Origin: Bacteroidota bacterium
GTDB taxonomy: Bacteria; Bacteroidota; Bacteroidia; Bacteroidales; F082
Direction of reading: 5' to 3'
Assembly (NCBI GenBank): GCA_013203805.1
Contig: JABMPH010000497.1
Span: 1-33,771, forward strand
DNA length: 33,771 bases
In this document: positions 7,403-15,305 of the stretch, piece by piece
Numbering within the stretch: position 1 is the stretch's first letter
How the letters are laid out: each line of letters starts with the position of its first letter
Position numbers and translations under genes: made by a program
Notes under the pieces: generated by a model
Seen by the model: only the letters and a program-made list of their open reading frames with translations
Database searches by the model: none
What the model was told of the DNA's origin: nothing

Positions 7403-10261
7403 ATGTTGAAAAAAAATAAACCTTTACTATTAACTTTTCTTGCGGCATTTGCCATATTTCCAACTTTTCTGTCAGCTCAGGTTGCATGGTTATATCCTAT
7501 AAACCCATCAATAACTGACACGGTTATTCTTACCTACAATACCAACACTGGGAACAGATCTATGGCTGGGATAGATGGAACTGTTTATTTACATACCGGT
7601 GCCATAACCGATCGTAGTATTGATGGTGGCGACTGGAAACATGTTGTTGGTAATTGGGGAGAAGACGACAGTCGTGTAAAAATGCAAAGTATTGGTAATG
7701 GACTACATGAATTTAGATTTGTAATTAAAGACTTTTATGGTCTGCGTGATGATGAAAATGTTCAACAATTGGCATTTGTTTTTAGAAATGAATCTGGATC
7801 CAAAGTAGGAAAGACAGCTAAAAATGAAGACATATTTCTTCCGGTAAACGGATATAAGCCTCCCAAGGCTGAAGAAAAAAAATATCGATTCGGCAGTCGT
7901 ACTTATGTTTCATATCTTAATAGAGATAGCGTGATCGACATACTAACAGATCATGGTATAACACGCATAGTACCATATAATAGTAATATTATAGAGGTTA
8001 AACATTTTCCAAATAGTCTTATAACTCCCGATTCATCTCATTCCTCAATCTTGGTTCCACAAAAATCATATTTCAAAATAATTGAAAACGATAACTGGTT
8101 AAGAATCATTACCGATAGACTTTCACTGGCAATACACAAAAACCCATTTTTTGTTTCATTTTTATATAATGGTGATACTATATTAAAAGAGGAAAGGGGC
8201 TTTTTTAGAAGGTCGGATACTGATGGCTTAAGATTTGAAATTGGAAGAGATGAAAAGATATTTGGACTAGGCGAACGATCGAATGCTTTGAATCTGGTTG
8301 GAGGTAGTTACAATCTATATAATCGTCCAAAATATGGATACGAAAAAGGAGCACGTAATTTAAACTACTCCATCCCTTTGGTCGTTTCTTCAAACAAATA
8401 TTTATTGCTTTTCGACAACCCTCAAAAAGGTTATGCTGATATTGGTGAATCAGAGCCAGGAATATTTGAATGGGCAGCCATAGGTGGAACTATGAAATAT
8501 ACTGTAGTTGCCGGAAGTGATTTTAAATCAATCTCAAGAAATTACGCAAAACTAACAGGCACACAACCACTTCCTCCGAGGTGGGCTTTGGGCAACCTAC
8601 AATCTAGGATGGCTTATCGAACACAGTATGAAACAGATTCGATAGTATCATTAATGCAAGAAGAAGACTTCCCAATTGATGCCATTATTCTTGATTTTTA
8701 TTGGTTTGGAGATAGTATTCATGGAACAATGGGCCGATTAAAATGGTATAAACCCAACTGGCCGAACCCTGAAAAAATGATCTCAGACTTTAGAAATAAA
8801 GGAGTTAAAACAATACTTATTACCGAACCTTATATACTTGATTCACTCGAAAACTTTAAAATAGCCGACAAATTAGGAATCCTTGCCCTCGACAGTAATG
8901 GGAATTCGTATGTAAATAGGGAGTTTTACTTTGGTGATGGTGCCCTTATCGACATTTTCAAACCCGAAGCCGGTGATTGGTTTTGGAAACAATATAAAAA
9001 GCAAATGGAGATAGGTGTTGAAGGATGGTGGGGCGATTTAGGTGAACCTGAAAACCATCCTGCCGATCAAATACATGTTGTTGGAACTGCCGATGAAGTC
9101 CATAATATCTACGGTCATTATTGGCATAAAGCACTTTTTGAAAATTTTAGAAGAGACTATCCAAATAGAAGACTTTTCAATCTTAACAGGGCGGGATTTG
9201 CCGGATCGCAACGTTATTCAATTTACCCATGGACCGGTGATGTATCAAGAAGCTGGGGAGGCTTGCAGGCTCAGCTACCGTTATTGATACATATGAGTTT
9301 AAGCGGTTTGCCCTTTATTCATTCTGATGCAGGTGGTTTCGCTCAGGGGGCTATGGATAATGAACTCTATACCCGCTGGTTGCAGATGGCTTGCTTTTCA
9401 CCGATACTTAGACCACATGGTTCTGGAATACCTTCTGAACCAGTGTATTTTAATGACACCACAAAAAACATTGTAAGAAGATTCATGAAACTAAGGTATC
9501 AGTTATTACCATATATTTATACGTTAGCGGCAGAAGCCAAATTACATGGCTATCCAATTGTACGACCTCTATTTTATGAGTTTACTGATGATACAACCGC
9601 CTACAACATCGACAATGAATATATGTTTGGTGATGACATACTAGTAGTACCTATAGTGGAAAGAGGACAAGAAAAACAGGAAATATACTTACCAACAGGG
9701 GAAAAATGGTATAACTTCTGGAATAACTTTCTTTTTGATGGTGGAAAATCAATGATTATAAATATAAATTTGGAAACCATTCCGATATTTGTAAAAGCAG
9801 GATCGTTCATCCCAATTGTGCCATATTTCAACACAACCGATAATTACAATACAAGCAATCTAACATTTCGATATTATTTCGATCATTCAATTGCAACAAA
9901 CACATACACAATGTTCGAAGACGATGGCATTACATATGGCACTATAGAAAGCAGTGATTATAGGTTAATTGTACTAGAACGAAAAGTTTTGTCCGACGGA
10001 GAATTTAGTTACACTCTGGAATCAAAAGGAAAAGGATATAAGAACGAGCCACAAGTAAGAAATATTACTGTTGAAATCATTGGCTTAAATAAATCAAACA
10101 TTGTTGCTTTATTTAAGGATGGTGTAAAAATGATTATGTCAGAAAACAAAACTGACATTGAAAACGAGTATTACTTCGACAATGTGTCAAGAAAGTGGAT
10201 TCTAAATCTGGTTTGGGATGGAAACTACACAGAAATAATTCAAAAAGGAAAAATTAAATAA
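7403..10261 (+). CDS. Exported GH31 alpha-glucosidase with N-terminal accessory domain
   Basis: A 952-residue family 31 glycoside hydrolase, expected to release glucose (or related alpha-linked sugars) from non-reducing ends. A signal peptide (hydrophobic 7-23, cleavage near LSAQ) is followed by an extra module of about 120 residues (about 26-150) that resembles starch-binding beta-sandwich modules. Then come the GH31 N-terminal domain (about 170-370) and barrel. The catalytic nucleophile is D545 in GWWGDLGEPE and the acid/base is D613 in WTGDVSRSWGGL. The C-terminal beta domains follow a LRYQLLPYIYTLA segment. Exact substrate (maltodextrin, isomaltose, xyloside) cannot be set from motifs; the amylase neighbours favour alpha-glucans. 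It is 12 nt after the upstream gene and 14 nt before the next, so the three are surely co-transcribed. Confidence 0.9.
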   Translation: MLKKNKPLLLTFLAAFAIFPTFLSAQVAWLYPINPSITDTVILTYNTNTGNRSMAGIDGTVYLHTGAITDRSIDGGDWKHVVGNWGEDDSRVKMQSIGNGLHEFRFVIKDFYGLRDDENVQQLAFVFRNESGSKVGKTAKNEDIFLPVNGYKPPKAEEKKYRFGSRTYVSYLNRDSVIDILTDHGITRIVPYNSNIIEVKHFPNSLITPDSSHSSILVPQKSYFKIIENDNWLRIITDRLSLAIHKNPFFVSFLYNGDTILKEERGFFRRSDTDGLRFEIGRDEKIFGLGERSNALNLVGGSYNLYNRPKYGYEKGARNLNYSIPLVVSSNKYLLLFDNPQKGYADIGESEPGIFEWAAIGGTMKYTVVAGSDFKSISRNYAKLTGTQPLPPRWALGNLQSRMAYRTQYETDSIVSLMQEEDFPIDAIILDFYWFGDSIHGTMGRLKWYKPNWPNPEKMISDFRNKGVKTILITEPYILDSLENFKIADKLGILALDSNGNSYVNREFYFGDGALIDIFKPEAGDWFWKQYKKQMEIGVEGWWGDLGEPENHPADQIHVVGTADEVHNIYGHYWHKALFENFRRDYPNRRLFNLNRAGFAGSQRYSIYPWTGDVSRSWGGLQAQLPLLIHMSLSGLPFIHSDAGGFAQGAMDNELYTRWLQMACFSPILRPHGSGIPSEPVYFNDTTKNIVRRFMKLRYQLLPYIYTLAAEAKLHGYPIVRPLFYEFTDDTTAYNIDNEYMFGDDILVVPIVERGQEKQEIYLPTGEKWYNFWNNFLFDGGKSMIININLETIPIFVKAGSFIPIVPYFNTTDNYNTSNLTFRYYFDHSIATNTYTMFEDDGITYGTIESSDYRLIVLERKVLSDGEFSYTLESKGKGYKNEPQVRNITVEIIGLNKSNIVALFKDGVKMIMSENKTDIENEYYFDNVSRKWILNLVWDGNYTEIIQKGKIK

Positions 10262-10275
10262 TTATCATAAAACCA

Positions 10276-11658
10276 ATGATCATGAAAAAGTTAAAATTTC
10301 GCTTATTTTCGCCTGCTGTAATAATAATACTTATTGCAGTGATGATATCATGCAATACAAATCAAACAAAAAATACTAAAGAAAAGAAGGAAGAGATGCA
10401 AGAAGACTGGAGCAAGAACGCAAATATCTACGAAGTAAATATCCGACAATACACAGATGAAGGAACAATAGTAGAGTTTCAAAAACACTTACCCCGACTT
10501 AAAGAAATGGGAGTTGATATTCTATGGCTTATGCCCGTTTTCCCTGTTGGGGACCTTAACAGAAAAGGGTCACTGGGAAGTTATTACGCCGTTAAGGATT
10601 ATAAAGATATCAACCCAGAATTTGGAAATATTGAAGATTTAAAAAATCTTGTTAAAGAAGCTCACAAGTTGGGAATGCATGTAATTCTCGACTGGGTAGC
10701 AAATCACTCGGCATGGGACAATTCATGGGCAACGGAGCATCCTGATTGGTATCAACACGATGATAGCGGGAAGTTTGTTTCTCCATTCGACTGGACAGAT
10801 GTAATTTCATTTGATTATGACAATAACGACATGCGTGCAGCAATGGTTGATGCTCTCAAATTTTGGATAACCGAAGCAGATGTAGATGGTTACCGTTGTG
10901 ATGTTGCAGGAATGGTTCCCACCGATTTCTGGGACAATGCACGTGATCAAATGGATTCGATAAAACCTGTATTCATGCTTGCCGAAGATGAAGACAATAC
11001 CGACTTGCTAAGAAAAGCATTTGACATGAACTATAGCTGGAAACTTCACCATATTATGAATGATATAGCCAAAGGTAAAAAGAATGCAAATGATATTTGG
11101 GACTACATAACATGGAATGATTCTGTTTATCCATCAAATGCATATCGGATGTATTTTACCTCAAACCATGATGAGAATTCTTGGAATGGAACCGTACAAG
11201 AACGCATGGGTGATGCTGGAGAAGCAATGGCGATATTGTCGTATACTGTACCTGGAATGGCTTTGGTTTATAGTGGACAAGAGGCAGGATTAGATAAACG
11301 ACTTCGCTTTTTTGAAAAAGATACCATTAATTGGGATAACATGGTTTATGGTAATCTTTACACAAAACTTAATAATCTAAAAAAAGAAAATAAGGCACTT
11401 TGGAATGGTGAAAATGGTGGAAGTATGACCCGTTTAAATGATGGATCAAACCAACATGTTTATGCATTTTTACGTGAGAAAGATGGTGATAAGGTTATTA
11501 CAATAATTAACCTTAGCAATAAACCACAAGAGGTAGTTATTGACTTAGACATTGAATCAGGAAAATATAGAAACGTTTTCTCAGGTGAAGAATTAGTTAT
11601 TAGTAAAAACGACAATTTTGAACTTTTACCATGGACGTATTTGGTGCTGACAAATTAA
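10276..11658 (+). CDS. Lipoprotein alpha-amylase family enzyme (GH13)
   Basis: A 460-residue GH13 enzyme with a lipoprotein signal (hydrophobic 12-25, then ISC with the lipidated Cys followed by N and T residues), so it should be anchored to a membrane facing the periplasm or the cell surface. Motifs: VILDWVANHS, GYRCDVAGM (nucleophile D209), FMLAEDED (acid/base E237) and FTSNHDEN (D299). Length is short for the family, with a compact C-terminal beta domain. Two in-frame starts exist: ATG at 10276 and ATG at 10282; the second gives the typical MKK signal start. It is the last gene of the glucan operon and likely trims maltodextrins into substrates for the GH31 enzyme. No clear terminator was found after it. 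Confidence 0.87.
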   Translation: MIMKKLKFRLFSPAVIIILIAVMISCNTNQTKNTKEKKEEMQEDWSKNANIYEVNIRQYTDEGTIVEFQKHLPRLKEMGVDILWLMPVFPVGDLNRKGSLGSYYAVKDYKDINPEFGNIEDLKNLVKEAHKLGMHVILDWVANHSAWDNSWATEHPDWYQHDDSGKFVSPFDWTDVISFDYDNNDMRAAMVDALKFWITEADVDGYRCDVAGMVPTDFWDNARDQMDSIKPVFMLAEDEDNTDLLRKAFDMNYSWKLHHIMNDIAKGKKNANDIWDYITWNDSVYPSNAYRMYFTSNHDENSWNGTVQERMGDAGEAMAILSYTVPGMALVYSGQEAGLDKRLRFFEKDTINWDNMVYGNLYTKLNNLKKENKALWNGENGGSMTRLNDGSNQHVYAFLREKDGDKVITIINLSNKPQEVVIDLDIESGKYRNVFSGEELVISKNDNFELLPWTYLVLTN

Positions 11659-11846
11659 ATGCTGTTTCAATAGGTTAATTTCATCATAGTATATTTATTA
11701 CTCTCAAGTACTTCTTTTTTTAACTGGAGTGTTAATGCTTACGAAAGATTTTAAAAAAGTAAGTTATTGAAAGTATTATTGGTCTGGTATAACATAATGT
11801 TTCTTTTTTATAATCATTCTAGATAATATTAATATTTTTGCAAATC

Positions 11847-11870
11847 CGTTATGTATATATTTGCATAACG
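11847..11870. promoter_or_regulatory. Palindrome around a candidate -7 box upstream of the P5C dehydrogenase gene
   Basis: CGTTATG (11847-11853) and CATAACG (11864-11870) form a perfect 7-bp inverted repeat with a 10-bp spacer. The spacer contains TATATTTG (11856-11863), a match to the Bacteroidota -7 box TAnnTTTG, 37 nt before the ATG at 11901. A TTTG at 11837-11840 is only 15 bp upstream. The symmetry over the promoter is what a repressor operator would look like, but no cognate regulator is adjacent. Confidence 0.4.
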
Positions 11871-11900
11871 CAGTTTATTAATAAGCTAAAGGTTATAAAA

Positions 11901-13529
11901 ATGCAAAATAGTTTATACTTTGTTCCACCGGCAAAAAATGAGCCCGTATTATCGTATAAAAGCGGTTCACCTGAACGAGAAAAAATACTTCAGGCCATTG
12001 AATGTGCAAAATCATATGAAGTTGATATACCAATGATTATCAATGGTAAAGAAATACGTACTGATACTAAAAAAGAACTCCATCCACCCCATGATCATCA
12101 ACATTTATTGGGCTACTATAGCCGTGGTGATGAGAGTCATGTACAAGATGCCATTGATGCAGCCCTTGGAGCTCGTCAGAAATGGGCTTCTTTATCATGG
12201 AAACAAAGAGCGTCCATTTTCCTAAAAGCTGCCGGAATGATTTCAGGACCATACCGAGCAAGAATAAATGCAGCAACTATGCTTGGCCAATCAAAATCTG
12301 TTCATCAGGCAGAAATTGATGCAGCATGCGAATTGGCTGATTTTCTAAGGTTTAACGTTCAGTATATGACTGAAATATATAACGAGCAGCCTGATTCGGA
12401 TGAATCGATTTGGAACAGAATTGAACAACGTGGTTTAGAAGGCTTTGTGTTTGCACTAACGCCTTTCAACTTTACAGCTATTGCCGGAAATCTTCCATCA
12501 GCACCCGCGTTAATGGGCAACACAGTTGTTTGGAAACCATCAAATACACAAATATATTCAGCTGCCATTATTATGGAAATTTTCATGGAAGCCGGGTTAC
12601 CAGATGGAGTAATAAATTTAGTTTTTGTGAGTGGTCCGGTTGCTGGGAAAGTGATTTTTTCGCATCGCGATTTTGCGGGTATTCATTTCACCGGATCCAC
12701 ATCTGTTTTTCAAAATATATGGAGAGAAATCGGGAATAACATACATAAATACAGATCCTACCCACGAATTGTTGGTGAAACCGGGGGTAAGAATTTCGTA
12801 TTAGCACATGAATCGTCTAATGCCCGCCAGGTTGCCACTGCATTAACTCGTGGTGCTTTTGAATATCAGGGGCAAAAATGTTCGGCAGCATCACGCGCAT
12901 ATATCCCCGACAATCTTTGGGAAGACGTGAAGGAAGAAATTAAGTGTGATATGGATACTATGAAAATGGGATCTGTTGAAGATTTCTCAAACTTTGTTAA
13001 TGCTGTAATCGACGAGGCATCCTTCGATAAACTTGCCAGTTTTATTGATGCAGCTAAGGAGGATAAAGATGTAGAAATTATACACGGTGGAAACTATAAT
13101 AAATCGGTGGGATACTTTATTGAACCTACAATTATTCTCACAAAAGATCCTCATTACATAACAATGGAAGAAGAATTATTTGGACCTATTCTTACTATTT
13201 ATATATATGATCATAATAAATTTGAAGAAACCATCGAACTTGTCGATAATACTTCAATATACGCATTAACAGGATCAATTTTTTCAAAAGATAGATACAT
13301 TATTCAGCATGTATTGAGGAAACTCAACCATGCTGCCGGTAATTTTTATATTAATGATAAACCAACAGGAGCTGTTGTAAATATGCAACCATTTGGTGGA
13401 GCCCGAGGATCGGGAACAAACGACAAAGCAGGATCAAAACTTAACTTATTGAGATGGGTTAGCCCACGAACTATAAAGGAGTGTTTTGTTCCGCCCGAAA
13501 GTTACAAGTATCCATTTATGGAGGAATAG
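11901..13529 (+). CDS. pruA: L-glutamate gamma-semialdehyde (1-pyrroline-5-carboxylate) dehydrogenase
   Basis: A 542-residue NAD(P)-dependent aldehyde dehydrogenase that oxidises glutamate semialdehyde, in equilibrium with pyrroline-5-carboxylate, to glutamate: the last step of proline (and arginine/ornithine) breakdown. Diagnostic features: the LGQSKSVHQAEIDAACELAD segment, TPFNFTAIAGNL, VGETGGKNF with general base E293, and GQKCSAASRAY with catalytic C327. Its length and N-terminus (starting MQNSLYFVPPAKNEP) match the monofunctional long form, not the fused bacterial PutA. An upstream in-frame ATG at 11838 would overlap the promoter candidate and add a non-homologous leader, so 11901 is chosen. 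No proline dehydrogenase gene is in the window. The next gene, another semialdehyde dehydrogenase, is 106 nt downstream across a hairpin. Confidence 0.92.
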   Translation: MQNSLYFVPPAKNEPVLSYKSGSPEREKILQAIECAKSYEVDIPMIINGKEIRTDTKKELHPPHDHQHLLGYYSRGDESHVQDAIDAALGARQKWASLSWKQRASIFLKAAGMISGPYRARINAATMLGQSKSVHQAEIDAACELADFLRFNVQYMTEIYNEQPDSDESIWNRIEQRGLEGFVFALTPFNFTAIAGNLPSAPALMGNTVVWKPSNTQIYSAAIIMEIFMEAGLPDGVINLVFVSGPVAGKVIFSHRDFAGIHFTGSTSVFQNIWREIGNNIHKYRSYPRIVGETGGKNFVLAHESSNARQVATALTRGAFEYQGQKCSAASRAYIPDNLWEDVKEEIKCDMDTMKMGSVEDFSNFVNAVIDEASFDKLASFIDAAKEDKDVEIIHGGNYNKSVGYFIEPTIILTKDPHYITMEEELFGPILTIYIYDHNKFEETIELVDNTSIYALTGSIFSKDRYIIQHVLRKLNHAAGNFYINDKPTGAVVNMQPFGGARGSGTNDKAGSKLNLLRWVSPRTIKECFVPPESYKYPFMEE

Positions 13530-13552
13530 TTAGTAAATTTTCAAACCTCTAT

Positions 13553-13597
13553 AACTTTTCTAAAGTTATATTTAACAACTAAAACTTTAGAAAAGTT
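13553..13597. repeat. Perfect 15-bp inverted repeat between two dehydrogenase genes
   Basis: AACTTTTCTAAAGTT (13553-13567) and AACTTTAGAAAAGTT (13583-13597) are perfect inverted copies with a 15-nt loop. No T-run follows on the plus strand, so it is not a textbook terminator. It may partly terminate, stabilise the mRNA 3' end, or be a dispersed palindromic element. Confidence 0.7.
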
Positions 13598-13635
13598 TGA
13601 CAAAGTTTAATTAAAACAGAAATTAAATCAAAATA

Positions 13636-15192
13636 ATGAAAGCAATACATTTTAATAAAAGTGAATTACTCGACCGACTTAGTATTATAGATATAAATCG
13701 CGGAGTTACAACAGGAACAAATTGGTATAATGTAAAAGGAGATATTACAACCTCAATTTCACCAATTGATAACCAGGAAATTGCCAAAGTAAAAAATGCA
13801 ACTCTGGAAGATTATGAAATGGTTGTTGAAACAGCACAGGAAGCATTTAAAATCTGGCGTGAAATTCCAGCTCCCGAACGTGGTGAAATAGTTCGTCAAA
13901 TTGGTTTAGCACTTCGCAAACACAAGCGTGATCTTGGAATGTTGGTTTCCCTTGAAATGGGCAAGATATACCAAGAAGGTCTAGGGGAAGTGCAGGAGAT
14001 GATAGATATATGTGATTTCGCAGTGGGTCAGTCAAGACTACTCAATGGTTTTACCATGCACTCAGAAAGACGCAATCACAGAATGTACGATCAGTATCAT
14101 CCGATTGGAATTGTTGGATTGGTTACATCCTTTAACTTCCCAGTTGCTGTTTGGGCATGGAACTCAATGTTAGCAGCCATTGCCGGAGATGTGGTAATAT
14201 GGAAACCCAGCTCAAAAACACCATTAACTGCAATTGCAACAATGAATGTTATTCAAGGTGTACTAAGAGCTAATAATGTTCCCGAAGGAGTATTTAACTT
14301 AGTAATAGCTAAGTCATCAGTTCTTGGAGATAATTTTTTAGCCGACAAAAGAATTCCCCTATTCTCAGTAACTGGATCAACGGCTGTTGGGAAAAGAGTT
14401 GGAAAAATTGTGGGACAACGGCTTGGAAAAACCATACTAGAGTTAGGTGGAAATAATGCCGTTATTGTTAGTGATTCTGCTGACTTGGATATGGCTATAC
14501 CATCAATTGTATTTGGCGCAGTTGGGACTGCAGGACAGCGTTGTACATCAACCCGGAGGGTAATTGTACATGAAAAGGTTTACGATGAAGTAAAAAAACG
14601 CCTGTTAAACGCATACGGACAAATAATTGACAAAATCGGGAATCCATTGGATAAGAAAACATTGGTTGGTCCGCTCATCGATATTCATTCGGTTAATGCA
14701 TTTACTTATGCAGTTGAAGAAGTTCAAAAAGAAGGTGGAAAAATTATTTTTGGTGGTGAAGTCCTAAATGACCCCAAATATCCATCACCAAATTATGTTG
14801 TTCCAGCTATTGCCGAGGCTCAAAACCATTACAACATTGTACAGGAAGAAACCTTTGCTCCAATAGTATACCTAATGAAATACAGTACAATAGATGAAGC
14901 CATTGCACTAAACAATGGAGTACCACAGGGATTATCGTCATCACTATTCACACTTAATATGCGTGAGACTGAACAATTCCTAAGCGAAGTGGGATCCGAT
15001 TGCGGTATTGCAAATGTAAACAGCGGTACTTCCGGTGCTGAAATTGGTGGTGCCTTTGGTGGAGAAAAAGATACTGGCGGTGGACGTGAATCGGGTTCCG
15101 ACTCATGGAAAGCATACATGCGTCGACAAACAAACACTATTAACTATGGAACTGAACTACCTCTAGCACAAGGCATTAAGTTTGCATTTTAG
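13636..15192 (+). CDS. amaB: Alpha-aminoadipic semialdehyde / piperideine-6-carboxylate dehydrogenase (ALDH7, antiquitin type)
   Basis: A 518-residue aldehyde dehydrogenase of the ALDH7 family, which oxidises aminoadipate semialdehyde to aminoadipate in lysine catabolism. Family marks: the HSERRNHRMYDQYHPIG segment, TSFNFPVAVWAWN, LELGGNNAVIV with general base E269, GTAGQRCTSTRR with catalytic C303, and the C-terminal GGAFGGEKDTGGGRESGSD segment. The product is close to the usual ALDH7 length. It has no signal peptide and is cytoplasmic. The position just downstream of the P5C dehydrogenase pairs two semialdehyde-clearing steps of amino-acid breakdown, but the 106-nt gap with a hairpin leaves co-transcription uncertain. 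The upstream lysine-degrading genes are not here. The symbol amaB follows pseudomonad usage. Confidence 0.88.
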   Translation: MKAIHFNKSELLDRLSIIDINRGVTTGTNWYNVKGDITTSISPIDNQEIAKVKNATLEDYEMVVETAQEAFKIWREIPAPERGEIVRQIGLALRKHKRDLGMLVSLEMGKIYQEGLGEVQEMIDICDFAVGQSRLLNGFTMHSERRNHRMYDQYHPIGIVGLVTSFNFPVAVWAWNSMLAAIAGDVVIWKPSSKTPLTAIATMNVIQGVLRANNVPEGVFNLVIAKSSVLGDNFLADKRIPLFSVTGSTAVGKRVGKIVGQRLGKTILELGGNNAVIVSDSADLDMAIPSIVFGAVGTAGQRCTSTRRVIVHEKVYDEVKKRLLNAYGQIIDKIGNPLDKKTLVGPLIDIHSVNAFTYAVEEVQKEGGKIIFGGEVLNDPKYPSPNYVVPAIAEAQNHYNIVQEETFAPIVYLMKYSTIDEAIALNNGVPQGLSSSLFTLNMRETEQFLSEVGSDCGIANVNSGTSGAEIGGAFGGEKDTGGGRESGSDSWKAYMRRQTNTINYGTELPLAQGIKFAF

Positions 15193-15208
15193 GTAATATT
15201 CCCACAAC

Positions 15209-15240
15209 GACCCGCCGGGTTGAAAAAAACCCGTCGGGTC
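15209..15240. terminator. Hairpin between convergent genes
   Basis: GACCCGCCGGGTT (15209-15221) pairs with AACCCGTCGGGTC (15228-15240) with one central mismatch and a 6-nt loop. It lies 17 nt after the aminoadipate semialdehyde dehydrogenase stop and about 65 nt beyond the end of the convergent T9SS gene. There is no plus-strand T-run. On either strand the seven-base A/T run lies in the loop region rather than after the stem, so efficiency is uncertain. Confidence 0.5.
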
Positions 15241-15305
15241 ATCTTAACAGAAAAACCCTGATAGCATTTGGGATTTGTTTGGAGTTTAATACAAATTTGG
15301 GACTA

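Noticed and set aside
11838-11900. Upstream ATG adding 21 residues to the P5C dehydrogenase
   Set aside because: The extension overlaps the palindrome and promoter box and is not like the family N-terminus; MQNSLYFVPPAKNEP at 11901 is.
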